From NCBI GenBank assembly GCA_902812365.1, contig CADDZC010000010.1, positions 1 to 64,000 of the forward strand: a stretch of 64,000 bases of DNA. The letters run 5' to 3'. Made by a program: the position numbers and the translations under genes. Shown here piece after piece: positions 7,317-19,779 of this stretch. How positions within the stretch are numbered: the first letter of the stretch is position 1; each line of letters starts with the position of its first letter. Source of the DNA: Acidobacteriota bacterium (lineage in GTDB: Bacteria; Acidobacteriota; Terriglobia; UBA7540). The notes under the pieces were generated by a model, which saw nothing but the letters and a program-made list of their open reading frames with translations, did not search any database and was not told the origin of the DNA.

Positions 7317-8954
7317 CTAATAGACGAGCGTCTGATGGTGGGCGGAGTGAGTTGGAATCTGCACCAGGAGGCGGTCGAGCAACTCATAGCCGGCGTGGGC
7401 CAGGAAATAGACGCCGCTGACCTCGCGCTCCTGAAGCTCCTGGCGCGGGAGGAGAAAGCGCTCGAGGGCCTGGGCGTGCCGCCGGAGAATTTCCGAGCGC
7501 TCGAAGGCAGCGCGGGTAATGCGCCCCCGCAGGCGTTCCAGGTGATACCTCATCTTCTCTTCGGCATGCCGCAGGGCGTCAACGAGGGTGGGGTCCAGCC
7601 GCTCGATGTCGCCGCGCAGCCGCTCGAGCAAGCGAGTCAAATCCTGCTCGCTCTGGTCGAGCCGGTCCGACCAGCCCTCGGCAAATCCCACCGCCGCGAT
7701 CTTGCGGTTGAGGTGATCTTCGCCTTGCCAGGCGTCCTCCAGGCGCAGGCGGTACTTTTCCATCAGGCGGCGCGTGCGTTGGTCCAGCAAGGTGAAGCCG
7801 GCGCGCGGAAACAGGACGGGCTGGGGGCGTCCGAACGCAGGATAGAGGACCTGGGTTTGGGCGTGGTAGGCCAATTCCGAGGGGCCTGCCACGCAGGCCA
7901 CAGTCGGCAACACGGTGTCTTGAACGACGGGGCGCAAGAGGGCGTTCGCCGAAAATTCCCCGGGATGGCTGCGGATCCGCGACTGTAATTCGGCGAGCGA
8001 AGCCTGGGCCGCGCCGTCGAGCGAAAACCCGGCGCCAACGCCGGTCCCGGCCTGATGGAGGGCCACGCGGTTGCCGTCGGCGGTGGCGAACAGCAGGGTG
8101 GAATCGCGGCCCACGTGAACCTGCGCATGGTAACCGGCGGCCACCAGCGCCCGGGATCGTTCGAGGAGCCGGCCGCGCAATTCAGGAGCCCGCGCCAGGG
8201 CCGTCTGGTAGACGCCGCTCGCCAGCTCGTGGAGTTCCGGATCGAGGGCGTCTAACAGAACCACTCCCCAGCGGCCGAAGAGGCGGGTCATGAAGCGGCC
8301 GAAGGCTTCCCCCCATCGGGCGCCGGCCGGGTAGCTGGCTTGCAGATCGGCAACCAGCCGGTCGCGCCTTTCGCCGGCGGGCAGGAGGGAAGCGAGCCGC
8401 TCGAGCGTGCTCGGAATCGTTTCCGAGAGCCGGACGTAGCCGACCGACGATCGCGGGGCGGGGCGCACGCCGGCGTCCGCCAGCGGGACGAGCTGATAGT
8501 CCTCATCGAAGATCGCCGTCTGCGCCACCTCGGCCAAATCATGATCCTCGGTGGCCAGCCAGAAGACCGGCACCGAGCGGAGTCCTTGTTCGGTCAGCCA
8601 CTGGGCCAGCCGGATGGCGGTCAGCGCCTTGTAGAGGGTAAAGGCCGGACCGGAAAACAGCCCCACCTGCTGGCCGGTGACGACGGCGAACGTTCCTTCG
8701 CCGGCCAGAAGGTCGATGTGGGCTCGAGTGGGTTCGGCGCACCCGAACTGGGCATTCTGGCGGTGCAGGATTTCGGCCAGGCGGCGGCGCGACCGAGCGT
8801 CCAGTTGGAAGCTCTGCGCCGCCTGCTGGTAGCTGCGGAGGTCAAACGGGAAATGGGTGTAAAACGGCGCGACCCGTTCGTAGTCATAGAGATAGTCCAG
8901 AAAGAGGCGGCTGGCCTTGGGCAGATGGCGATAGGAGATACAGGTGCATTCCAT
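7317..8954 (-). CDS. bshC: bacillithiol biosynthesis cysteine-adding enzyme
   Basis: BshC joins cysteine to glucosaminyl-malate, the last step in making the thiol bacillithiol, and works in the cytosol. The 545-residue length matches the family. The N-terminus (YLYDYERVAPFYTHFPFD) and the core motif GTFAVVTGQQVGLFSGP, followed by KALTAIRLA and VFWLATEDHDLAEV, are diagnostic; a long helical arm follows (EDAWQGEDHLNRKIAAVGF and later segments). bshA and bshB are not in the window. The gene follows the DapA-type aldolase gene by 52 bases and is probably in the same transcript. Finding it implies bacillithiol rather than glutathione as the main thiol of this organism. Confidence 0.94.
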   Translation of the reverse strand: MECTCISYRHLPKASRLFLDYLYDYERVAPFYTHFPFDLRSYQQAAQSFQLDARSRRRLAEILHRQNAQFGCAEPTRAHIDLLAGEGTFAVVTGQQVGLFSGPAFTLYKALTAIRLAQWLTEQGLRSVPVFWLATEDHDLAEVAQTAIFDEDYQLVPLADAGVRPAPRSSVGYVRLSETIPSTLERLASLLPAGERRDRLVADLQASYPAGARWGEAFGRFMTRLFGRWGVVLLDALDPELHELASGVYQTALARAPELRGRLLERSRALVAAGYHAQVHVGRDSTLLFATADGNRVALHQAGTGVGAGFSLDGAAQASLAELQSRIRSHPGEFSANALLRPVVQDTVLPTVACVAGPSELAYHAQTQVLYPAFGRPQPVLFPRAGFTLLDQRTRRLMEKYRLRLEDAWQGEDHLNRKIAAVGFAEGWSDRLDQSEQDLTRLLERLRGDIERLDPTLVDALRHAEEKMRYHLERLRGRITRAAFERSEILRRHAQALERFLLPRQELQEREVSGVYFLAHAGYELLDRLLVQIPTHSAHHQTLVY

Positions 8955-9006
8955 AAGCGGCCCGAGTCAAACGCTTCCCTTAGATGCCGCAAGATTCCGG
9001 GGCGAT

Positions 9007-9921
9007 TCAAAATTCCAGGCCGGCGCGCCATTCCCGGATCGCCGCCGCCACCCGCTTCCGCTCGGCGGGGCTCAAAGGAGTGAGTGGCAAGCGCGGATCG
9101 CCGCCGCGATAGCCGGCGGCGTCCAGGGCCGCCTTGACGCCGGCGACTCCGTAAGGAAGGCTGATTTTGGCGGCCAGGAGCACAAGCCGCCGCTGCAGGT
9201 CTCGCGCCTCGGCGAGGCGGCGGCTGCGGAAGGCCTCATAGAGGCCGACACAGAGGTCGGGAGCAAACCCGGCCTGGCCCAGGACGGCGCCTGAGGCTCC
9301 GGCGCGCAGCGCCTGAAGAAAGATTACAGCCGACCCGACCAGAACGCGAAAGCCGCGCCGGGCTTCGCGGAGGACGCGGCGGATGTGGCGGATATTGCCG
9401 GAGCTCTCCTTGAGGCCGACGATATTCGGATGGCGCGACAGGGCGGCGACGGTCGGGGTGGCGACGTGGACGCCGGTGAATTGGGGGATCGAGTAAACCA
9501 GGATCGGGCGCCGGACGCCGTCGGCCACGGCGCGGTAGTGAGCCTGGAGCGCGGCGGCGTCCATGCGGGATTTGTAGTAGCCGGGGGTCACGACCAGCAG
9601 GGCGTCAGCCCCCCGGGCGACCGCTTCGCGGCTGAGGCGGAGGGTCTCGCGAGTGCTTTCCAGCCCCGTCCCCGCCAGAAGCAGCTCGGGCGGACGGAGG
9701 ATGGCGCGGGCCAGCTCGACCAGGCGCAAGCGCTCGCGCTCGGTAAGGTAGGGCGCTTCCCCGGTCGAACCGGCCACGACGATGCCTCCGAGGCCGATGC
9801 CGGCGTATCGCTCGACGTTGGCCCGGAACGCGGCTTCGTCCACATCGCCTCGCCGGTTAAAAGGCGTCACTACGGGCGGGAAGACGCCTTGCAGTCTGCG
9901 AACGATCTCTTGACGGTTCAT
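9007..9921 (-). CDS. DapA/HOGA family class I aldolase
   Basis: A 304-residue TIM-barrel aldolase of the dihydrodipicolinate synthase superfamily, which forms a Schiff base with pyruvate or a 2-oxo acid. The Schiff-base Lys sits in GLKESSGN and the helper Tyr in VTPGYYKS. The substrate loop reads GSTGEAPYL. True DapA usually has GTTGE there, whereas 4-hydroxy-2-oxoglutarate aldolase (HOGA) has GSNGE, so DapA is not a safe name. It lies 16 bases downstream of carB and is likely co-transcribed with it. It starts at ATG 9921. Lysine precursor synthesis and hydroxyproline/oxo-acid cleavage are both possible; I lean to the second. Confidence 0.88.
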   Translation of the reverse strand: MNRQEIVRRLQGVFPPVVTPFNRRGDVDEAAFRANVERYAGIGLGGIVVAGSTGEAPYLTERERLRLVELARAILRPPELLLAGTGLESTRETLRLSREAVARGADALLVVTPGYYKSRMDAAALQAHYRAVADGVRRPILVYSIPQFTGVHVATPTVAALSRHPNIVGLKESSGNIRHIRRVLREARRGFRVLVGSAVIFLQALRAGASGAVLGQAGFAPDLCVGLYEAFRSRRLAEARDLQRRLVLLAAKISLPYGVAGVKAALDAAGYRGGDPRLPLTPLSPAERKRVAAAIREWRAGLEF

Positions 9922-9937
9922 GGTGGCGTTGTCGCCG

Positions 9938-13194
<3,257 letters not shown>

Positions 13195-13195
<1 letters not shown>

Positions 13196-13464
13196 TATAG
13201 CGCCTGGTTAAAAACTATCGCCCCAGCTATCAGCGAAGCCGTGAAGTTGGCAGAGCTCAGTTCGGGCGACGGCTCGCGGGAGTAACCTTTGGTGCTCTTT
13301 GGCACCGGCAAAGCCGCGGCATACTGGCTACCGCCGGTGACGGCACTTCTTGCTCCCGCGTCTCGTACTCCAGTTCGGCTACCTTGCTTCTGTACCTGAG
13401 CCTCGCGGGTCTTCCAGAAGCGCGCGATAGCAGCCTTGAGTTTGTGTTCTAACGGTTCGTTCAA
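13195..13464 (-). pseudogene. gutted type II restriction endonuclease remnant (PaeR7I/XhoI-like ends)
   Basis: An 89-codon frame between the methyltransferase gene and carB. Residues 8-48 (containing ARFWKTREAQ, DAGARSAVTGG) resemble what I recall of the N-terminus of PaeR7I/XhoI-type endonucleases. Residues 59-89 (YSREPSPELSSANFTASL) look like the C-terminus of the same family. Family members are about 240 residues, so roughly 150 central residues, including the catalytic PD-(D/E)xK core, would be missing, apparently through an internal deletion that kept the frame. It starts at TTG 13464; this TTG overlaps the stop of a second methyltransferase frame (TTGA). Its stop overlaps the carB ATG. 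It cannot cut DNA if this reading is right. The homology is from memory and unverified. Confidence 0.55.
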
Positions 13465-13467
13465 TCC

Positions 13468-14406
13468 TTAACCTTGCTCGATGACGACGGCTGACCGAGA
13501 AAGGAGACTATTGAATTCACTTCGAAGCCGCGCCGCTGCCAGGGCAGTGGTCCCAGTCCCCATGAAGGGATCCAACACCGTGTCGCCGACAAAGCTGAAC
13601 ATGCGAATGAGGCGTTCGGCCAGCTCGACGAGGTAAGGAGCTGGGTGTTGCTTCGTTGAGGGGCCGGGCAAGCCGGTCCAAATTTGCTCAAACCACCTTT
13701 TGTGTTCGTCGGCTGAGATAATACTGAGAATGCGAACCGCGGCGCTGGGAGCGCGATAGCCGCCCGGCTTTCGTTGCATCAAGATGAATTCAATATCATT
13801 CTTCACGATGGCATTGGGCTCATAGGGCTTGCCGAGAAAACCGCCGCCGCCATTCTCCACCTCGTAGGCGGCGTTGGCGATTTTCTGCCATATGATTGGA
13901 GCAAGATTGTCAAAACCGATTCGCCGGCAATGCTCTTGGATGGCGGCATGGAGCGGCACCACGGTGTGACGGCCCTCGTTCTTGCGCCGCGATAGGCAGA
14001 CGGCGCTGACCACGCAAATGAGCCTGCCTCCCGGCACTAGCGCGTCATAGCACTCTTGCCAGACTCGATCCAATTCAGTAAGAAAGTCTTCGTAATTAGG
14101 GATATGACCCAGTTGTCCCGCGGTATCGCGATATTCTTTAAGAGTCCAATAAGGCGGCCAGGTTACGACCAACTGCACGGATCCTGAAAGCTTCCGGCTC
14201 AGATTCCGGGCGTCGCCGTGAATTAAGACGTGCCGCGTAGGGAGCCGAGCGACGCTCCTGCGTATAACCTCCATCAGTACGCGGTCCTTGGCGCCGCGAG
14301 GGATAGCGGTTTGAAGGTCGTCCAGAGCCAGCAGTTCGGCGGGGAGGAACGCTCGAAAGTCCGGCTCGCGTGCTCCTTCGCTGGTTGTGCTTGCCGCCGT
14401 GTTCAT
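13468..14406 (-). CDS. beta-class DNA methyltransferase (N4-cytosine/N6-adenine type), probably impaired
   Basis: A 312-residue site-specific DNA methyltransferase in beta-class order: catalytic motif IV near the N-terminus, AdoMet motif DPFMGTGTT near residues 279-287. Motif IV reads TWPPYW (residues 82-87). Active enzymes have Ser, Asp or Asn before PPY, and here TGG (14160-14158) replaces what would be TCG, so catalysis is doubtful. Family members continue about 30 residues past the AdoMet motif; this one stops early, and the -1-type alternative frame (ending at 13461 with a TTGA overlap to the next gene) looks like the original end, implying a frameshift. The start at ATG 14406 overlaps the carA stop as ATGA and has GGAAAGG just upstream. 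Base composition is visibly less GC-rich than carA and carB, indicating transfer. Confidence 0.78.
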   Translation of the reverse strand: MNTAASTTSEGAREPDFRAFLPAELLALDDLQTAIPRGAKDRVLMEVIRRSVARLPTRHVLIHGDARNLSRKLSGSVQLVVTWPPYWTLKEYRDTAGQLGHIPNYEDFLTELDRVWQECYDALVPGGRLICVVSAVCLSRRKNEGRHTVVPLHAAIQEHCRRIGFDNLAPIIWQKIANAAYEVENGGGGFLGKPYEPNAIVKNDIEFILMQRKPGGYRAPSAAVRILSIISADEHKRWFEQIWTGLPGPSTKQHPAPYLVELAERLIRMFSFVGDTVLDPFMGTGTTALAAARLRSEFNSLLSRSAVVIEQG

Positions 14407-15527
14407 CCTTTCCACTCTTCGATCATCTTCACAAAATGTCCGAACAGGTACCCTGCGTCGTGCGGACCGGGCGACGCCTCAGGATGATACTGGACGCTGA
14501 AGAGGGGCATGGTTTTGTGCCGCAACCCTTCGAGCGTCTGATCATTCAAGTTCATGTGGGTCAGGGCGACTTCGCTAAGCTTCAGAGAGTCGGGATCAAC
14601 GGCGAAACCGTGGTTCTGCGCCGTGATTTCCACTTTTTGAGTTTCCAGGTTCAGCACCGGATGATTGGCCCCGTGGTGGCCGAATTTCAGCTTGTAAGTC
14701 TTCCCGCCGAGCGCCCGGCCGATGATCTGATGGCCGAGGCAAATGCCGAAAATGGGAACGCGTCCCATCAGACTCTGGACGGCCCTCACGGCGTAGCCCA
14801 GAGGCTCGGGATCGCCGGGACCGTTGGAAAGAAACACGCCGTCGGGATGAAGGTCGAGCACATCGTCGGTCGAGGTTCGGGCGGGCACGACGGTGACGCC
14901 GCATCCTGCGTCCACCAGCCTGCGCAAAATGTTGTGTTTGATGCCGTAATCATAGGCCACGACATGAAAGCGCGGCGGAGGCGACGGGGCGGCCTCGGTG
15001 CGGTACACGTCGGGCGACGGCTCGGACCAGCGATAACGGAAGGCCGTGGATACTTGGCTCGCCAGGTCCCGTCCTACCATGCTCGGAGAAGCCTTGGCCT
15101 TGGCCACTAAACGCTCCTCGTCCAAGTCGATGCTCGACAGCACGCCTCGCATGGCGCCGTGGCGCCGCAGGTGGAGAACGAGGGCGCGCGTGTCGATCTG
15201 ATCAATGGCGGGCACTCCGAATTCTGCGAGGAACGCCGACGTGTCTTCCTCTGAGCGCCAACTGCTCGCCAACTGGCTGAGTTCCCTGACCACCAGGCCC
15301 TCGGCAAACGGTCGGATAGACTCGCTGTCAACAGGGTTAGTGCCGTAATTTCCGATATGAGGGTAGGTGAGGACAACGATTTGGCCCGCGTAGGAAGGGT
15401 CGGTGAGGATTTCCTGATAGCCGGAAAGAGAAGTGTTGAAAACGACCTCGCCAAAGCGTTCGGCCGGCGCGCCCTGCGCCCGCCCGCGAAACACGCGACC
15501 GTCTTCTAAGGCGAGGATCGCCTGCAT
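14403..15527 (-). CDS. carA: carbamoyl-phosphate synthase small subunit (glutaminase)
   Basis: CarA hydrolyses glutamine and channels ammonia to CarB. The 374-residue length is normal. The N-terminal CPSase domain ([35 protein letters not shown]) is followed by a class I glutamine amidotransferase domain with nucleophile Cys in FGICLGHQ, the [16 protein letters not shown] loop, and His in [13 protein letters not shown]. It starts at ATG 15527 behind GGGAG. Its last codon overlaps the methyltransferase start (ATGA), so the two are translationally coupled. A 210-base leader with competing hairpins separates it from lepB upstream. Confidence 0.97.
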   Translation of the reverse strand: MQAILALEDGRVFRGRAQGAPAERFGEVVFNTSLSGYQEILTDPSYAGQIVVLTYPHIGNYGTNPVDSESIRPFAEGLVVRELSQLASSWRSEEDTSAFLAEFGVPAIDQIDTRALVLHLRRHGAMRGVLSSIDLDEERLVAKAKASPSMVGRDLASQVSTAFRYRWSEPSPDVYRTEAAPSPPPRFHVVAYDYGIKHNILRRLVDAGCGVTVVPARTSTDDVLDLHPDGVFLSNGPGDPEPLGYAVRAVQSLMGRVPIFGICLGHQIIGRALGGKTYKLKFGHHGANHPVLNLETQKVEITAQNHGFAVDPDSLKLSEVALTHMNLNDQTLEGLRHKTMPLFSVQYHPEASPGPHDAGYLFGHFVKMIEEWKG

Positions 15528-15666
15528 AAACTCCCGCGTCGCTCCGGAGGGCCCACCGCGAAGCGATTGGGGCCCGTGCTGCGCGGCTCCTCAACCGGCG
15601 AAAGCGGATAGACTCCGCGCTGACCCCGGGGAATGGCCGGCCGGCTGCTCCTTCCCATGGCTTCGG

Positions 15667-15701
15667 CGCCCGCTCAGCGGGCGTAAGCGGCCCGCTGAGC
15701 G
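15667..15701 (-). promoter_or_regulatory. mutually exclusive hairpins in the lepB-carA spacer
   Basis: On the minus-strand RNA a perfect 12-bp stem can form between 15701-15690 and 15682-15671 with a seven-base loop. A second hairpin, 7 bp with a three-base loop (15683-15677 with 15673-15667), uses the same bases as the downstream arm, so only one can exist at a time. It starts 36 bases after the lepB stop and about 140 bases before carA. No T-run follows either, so it is not a classical terminator. It could be an RNA-processing or stability element between lepB and carA, or a regulatory switch. Confidence 0.5.
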
Positions 15702-15737
15702 ATCCCCTCCTGTCGCGTCTACGGTTCCGTCCAAATC

Positions 15738-16313
15738 TTACTGCAGCGATCCCATCTCGTTGAAAGGCCAGTAGACAAACGCCGCCTTGCCATAGATGTA
15801 CTTTCGATCCACGGTGCCCCATACCCGGCTGTCATTCGACGAATCGCGATGATCGCCCAGCACGTAATAGTGGTCGGGAGGCACCTTTAAGGCCGGGTAG
15901 CTGTCGTGATCGAGGTAGTTCGGCGGAACGTAAGATTCGGCCAGCCTTCGGCCGTTGATATACACCACCCCGTCCTGAATGCTCACCCATTCGCCGGGAA
16001 GTCCGATGACACGCTTGATGAATGACTTGGATGGATCCAGCGGATATTGGAAGACGACGATATCGCCCCGCTGGATTGGTTCAAAACGATAGACAAACTT
16101 GTTAACGAAAATGCGCTCATGATTATAGAGTCGCGGCATCATGCTGGTTCCTTCGACCTGAACCGGCTGGTAAAGGAAAACCACAACAATGAACGCCAAA
16201 AGAACAGAAAGGATGAGATCGCGGAGCCAGTAGCGCGCGTCGAAAAAGCTCCGATGGGTGACGGGCGGGACCACCGGGCCAGCTCCTGGATTGTGACGAG
16301 ACCCTATCTGCAT
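15738..16313 (-). CDS. lepB: signal peptidase I
   Basis: Type I leader peptidase cleaves signal peptides from exported proteins at the outer face of the cytoplasmic membrane. From ATG 16313 the protein is 191 residues: one membrane helix (DLILSVLLAFIVVVFLYQP, about 32-50), catalytic Ser57 in EGTSMMPRL, catalytic Lys100 in KRVIGLPGE, and box E YVLGDHRDSSNDSR. The frame is open 36 codons further upstream, but an extended -10 promoter lies inside that extension, so I reject the longer form. GGAGG lies only two bases before the ATG, which is close. It begins the long minus-strand block running to mqnC. Confidence 0.94.
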   Translation of the reverse strand: MQIGSRHNPGAGPVVPPVTHRSFFDARYWLRDLILSVLLAFIVVVFLYQPVQVEGTSMMPRLYNHERIFVNKFVYRFEPIQRGDIVVFQYPLDPSKSFIKRVIGLPGEWVSIQDGVVYINGRRLAESYVPPNYLDHDSYPALKVPPDHYYVLGDHRDSSNDSRVWGTVDRKYIYGKAAFVYWPFNEMGSLQ

Positions 16314-16335
16314 AACCTCCGCAGCCCGATACTTT

Positions 16336-16344
16336 TTTATACCA
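16336..16344 (-). promoter_or_regulatory. extended -10 promoter of lepB
   Basis: The minus strand reads TGGTATAAA (16344-16336), an extended -10 (TG-N-TATAAA), about 22 bases before the lepB ATG at 16313. No good -35 is seen, which is acceptable for an extended -10 promoter. Its position decides the lepB start. Confidence 0.5.
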
Positions 16345-16939
16345 CAGTTAGCCGGCCTGGCGACAGAGGTGGCGCTCCGGTCGATCCCTGCGGTTCGGGC
16401 CTCGGTGAGAATTCTTGACAAGCCCCCGCGAGCGTTGTGGTATCAACGTGACGATTCTGCTACCTGGAGACTCGCCTGGGTCACCCGAGCGTCTGGCAAT
16501 ATGCCCGGCCCGCGGCGAGGTCAGCTGGCAGTTTCGCCGGTTGGGCACAGCGGCAAGAGAGGAGCCCGCCGCTAACCGAGGCATGTTCGGCCGCTCCGAC
16601 GCAACCACGATGGTGATGGCTGTTCAGATCGATTGGAGCCCTTCGCTTACAACGTCGCCAGGAGGCTCTCGCGGTCAGCCGCCAGACCTTGAGTTTAGGC
16701 CGGGCAGATTCTGAAGTCGGCGAAGCTGATCGTGGAAGCCGCCTGATTGAACCAACATAGACCCTAGGTTTATCGGACACTTCCGACTCGCTTTCGCCGC
16801 GAGAAAAGGCGCGCCTCGCACCTCGCTAGGAACGCTCCAGCGGATCGTTCGAGTTTCCTGATTCTGCTTGCCTCAGAGAGTTACCGGGCGGATAATGAAG
16901 TCAGCTTAGCGCGGCGCATGGGATGCCGGGCAATGCCTC
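16345..16939. other. divergent intergenic region between lepB and the kinase gene
   Basis: About 600 bases with no recognisable protein or RNA gene. A perfect TTGACA on the plus strand (16415-16420) is followed 17 bases later by TGGTAT, a weak -10, pointing at the kinase gene 500 bases away; this would give a long untranslated leader. Open frames here (for example 16415-16714 plus) have no family resemblance. Confidence 0.4.
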
Positions 16940-19774
16940 ATGGTGTGTCCAAGCTGTCAGGCCGATAACGCGGACGGGGTTCTCTCCTGCAGTCGCTGTG
17001 GCACTGCGCTCTTTGTGACCGATGATTCCGTGACGCTGGGCGGCGACCCCGATCTTACGGCGGCCGAGACTTCGCCCGTAATTCCCAAGGCCTCGGCGGC
17101 GATTGGCGTGGCGACACCGGCCCCGGGCTCTTCCCCCACGACGCCGCCTCCCGGCCGGACGTGGCAGGCGCCCTACGGCGCTCCCCACCTTTTGGAACCC
17201 GGATCCGATTTCGGACCTCGCTATCGTATCGAGGTGGTGCTCGGTCGCGGCGGCATGGGGACGGTCTATAAAGCTTACGACAAGGAATTGGATCGCACCG
17301 TGGCCCTGAAACTGGTGCGCCCCGACCTGACAACCGATCCGGCCGTCATGCAACGCTTTCGCCAAGAATTACTCTTGGCGAGCAAAGTTTCTCACAAGAA
17401 CGTCCTGCGAATCCATGACCTCGGCGACGTGGACGGCCTGAAGTTTATCTCCATGGCCTACATCGAGGGGGAGGATCTGCATCACCTGCTTGAAAAGTGC
17501 GGGCGCCTCGCCCCGGACCATGCCGCTGACATCGCCCACCAGCTTTGCGAGGCCCTCGAGGCCGCCCACGCCCAGGGGGTGGTGCACCGTGACCTGAAAC
17601 CGCAGAACGTCCTCATTGATCGGGAGGGGAACGCTTACGTCTCGGATTTTGGGCTGGCAAAGTCACTCGAGGCCGGAGCGGCCATGATGACGGGCACCGG
17701 CGAGATTCTGGGAACGCCCCGGTACATGTCCCCCGAGCAGGTTGAAGGCAAGCCTGCGGATGGCCGGAGCGATCTTTACGCCCTGGGCCTCATTCTCTAT
17801 GAAATGGTGACGGGCGAAGTTCCTTTTAAGGGCGATTCGACGCTGCAGGTGATGTACCAGCGGATCAAAGATCGACCGAAGGATCCCCAGTCCGTCAATC
17901 CGGAAGTGCCGAACTCTTTGGCGCGAATTGTTATGCGTTGCCTAGAGCGTGATCCCGACCACCGCTACCAGACGGCGAAAGAGATCATTAAAGACCTGGA
18001 AGCGCCGCGGACAGCTCTGGGCTTTCGCGCCTGGCGAATCTCCGTTCCTGCGCACCCGAGTCGGGTCGCCGCGCTGGCAGGAGTACTGGTTCTGGCGGCG
18101 TTCACGGGCTTCTGGGAACTCCGAAATCGAGTTTCGCGGCGCCCGACGCCATTGCCGGCCCGAATCGCCGGCATCCCTTCCTTGACGACCGGAAAGTATA
18201 TCGCCGTGCTCCCCTTCCGCGTTCTGGGCGATCGGTCGGCGCTCGGTTACGTCGCCGAGGGCCTGCAAGATGCCCTCGCCGCCAAACTCTTTCAATTGAA
18301 GGACGTTCACATCGCGTCAAATGAGGCCATCGAAAAGATGAACGCGCAGAAATCCTTGCTGGGGGCAGCGCGGGAACTCGGCGCGAACCTCATTGTCGAC
18401 GGCACGTTGCAGGGAGCGGGAGGTAAGATCGCGGTCATCGCCAATCTGCGGGATATGACGACCGGGCAACTACGCTGGTCGCAGGAGTTCTCGGGTGTGC
18501 CCGACGACCTCCTGACGCTCGAGGATCATATTTACAACCAGCTGGTGAACGCCCTGGAACTGAAGCCGAGTAGCGAAGAGTTGGCGCGGGCCTCCGCCCA
18601 TCCCACCGAGAACGTTCAAGCGTACGATTTCTATCTTAAGGGCCGGGAGGCGATGCACGGTCAGCCCGCCGCCAAGAACTATCAGACCGCGATCGATGAT
18701 TATCAGAAAGCTTTGGTTCAGGATCCGAACTTTGCCTTGGCCTACGCCGGTTTGGCCGAGGCCAGCCTGGCTATGTACAAGGAGACCAAGGATCGGTTTT
18801 GGTCAGACAAGGCGCTGGGAGCGGCTGAGCGAGCCCAGCGACTGAACGGGAATCTGCCGGAGGTCCATCTGGCTCTGGGAAGCGTTTACGACGCCACGGG
18901 CCGATCGGCCCAGGCCATTGAAGAGCTGCAGCGGGCGGTTGCACTGGCCCCCAACTCTGACGATGCTTACCGCCGCCTGGGAAACGCCTACCTGGCCGCC
19001 GGCAACAAGACCAGAGCGATCCCTGCATTTGAGAAGGCCGTACAGATTGATCCCTATTACTGGGTCAATGTCGACCAGTTGGCCATCGCCTACGACACCT
19101 TCGGAGATTATGAGAACGCCTTGCGTGCCTTCCGAAAAGTGATTGAGCTGGAACCTGCGAGCGCGATGGGATACGAAAACGTGGGCCTGGTTTACATGCA
19201 GGAGGGAAAGTACAGCGAGTCGATTTCTTCCCTGGAGAAAGCCTTACAACTTGATCCTAGCTTCCAGCACTACTCCAACCTGGGATCGGCTTACTTATAT
19301 GTGAAACGCTATGCCGATGCCGTCCGGATGCTCGAGAAGGCGGTGGCGATGAGCCCGAATCAAGAGGCGGTCGTAGGGAATCTGGCCCAGGCCTATCTCT
19401 TACTGGGTCAGAAAGAAAAAGCGCAGGAGACCTTTAACCAAGCCATTGCTTTAGCTTACCGGGAACTGCAGGTTAATCCCCGTGACGCGGCGACGATGGC
19501 CGACTTGGCGCTTTACTATGCCAATACAGGAAGCGCCGCGCACGCCATTGAATTTATCCGTAACGCCCGCTCGATTGATCCTGCGAACCCTGATTATGCT
19601 TACGACGAAGCAGTAGTCACTGCGCTGACCGCCACTCCCCAGGCTGCGCTCCAGTCGCTCCGGCAGGCCCTTCAAAGAGGCTGCCCGCCGCAAAAAGCGG
19701 CCAGCGACCCGCAGCTAGCCGTCCTCCAAAGCCGGCCTGAATTCCGACAACTGATCCAGCAGTTCAGTCGCTGA
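16940..19774 (+). CDS. zinc-ribbon Ser/Thr protein kinase with TolB-like and TPR domains
   Basis: A 944-residue membrane-anchored signalling protein. In order: a zinc ribbon with Cys 3, 6, 17 and 20; a proline-rich linker; a Hanks-type kinase domain from about 94 (glycine loop GRGGMGTVY, Lys124 in VALKLV, HRDLKPQN, DFGLAKS, GTPRYMSPEQ) to about 355; one membrane helix (VAALAGVLVLAAFTGFW, about 374-390); a TolB/FlgO-like domain (YIAVLPFRVLGD..GLQDALAAKL) at about 420-540; and about nine TPR repeats to the end. All catalytic residues are present, so the kinase should be active. The outer part probably senses or binds proteins. Kinases of this layout are numerous in Acidobacteriota. The start is ATG 16940 because the zinc ribbon follows immediately. 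It ends five bases from the stop of the convergent PEP-CTERM gene. Confidence 0.92.
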   Translation: MVCPSCQADNADGVLSCSRCGTALFVTDDSVTLGGDPDLTAAETSPVIPKASAAIGVATPAPGSSPTTPPPGRTWQAPYGAPHLLEPGSDFGPRYRIEVVLGRGGMGTVYKAYDKELDRTVALKLVRPDLTTDPAVMQRFRQELLLASKVSHKNVLRIHDLGDVDGLKFISMAYIEGEDLHHLLEKCGRLAPDHAADIAHQLCEALEAAHAQGVVHRDLKPQNVLIDREGNAYVSDFGLAKSLEAGAAMMTGTGEILGTPRYMSPEQVEGKPADGRSDLYALGLILYEMVTGEVPFKGDSTLQVMYQRIKDRPKDPQSVNPEVPNSLARIVMRCLERDPDHRYQTAKEIIKDLEAPRTALGFRAWRISVPAHPSRVAALAGVLVLAAFTGFWELRNRVSRRPTPLPARIAGIPSLTTGKYIAVLPFRVLGDRSALGYVAEGLQDALAAKLFQLKDVHIASNEAIEKMNAQKSLLGAARELGANLIVDGTLQGAGGKIAVIANLRDMTTGQLRWSQEFSGVPDDLLTLEDHIYNQLVNALELKPSSEELARASAHPTENVQAYDFYLKGREAMHGQPAAKNYQTAIDDYQKALVQDPNFALAYAGLAEASLAMYKETKDRFWSDKALGAAERAQRLNGNLPEVHLALGSVYDATGRSAQAIEELQRAVALAPNSDDAYRRLGNAYLAAGNKTRAIPAFEKAVQIDPYYWVNVDQLAIAYDTFGDYENALRAFRKVIELEPASAMGYENVGLVYMQEGKYSESISSLEKALQLDPSFQHYSNLGSAYLYVKRYADAVRMLEKAVAMSPNQEAVVGNLAQAYLLLGQKEKAQETFNQAIALAYRELQVNPRDAATMADLALYYANTGSAAHAIEFIRNARSIDPANPDYAYDEAVVTALTATPQAALQSLRQALQRGCPPQKAASDPQLAVLQSRPEFRQLIQQFSR

Positions 19775-19779
19775 TGCGG

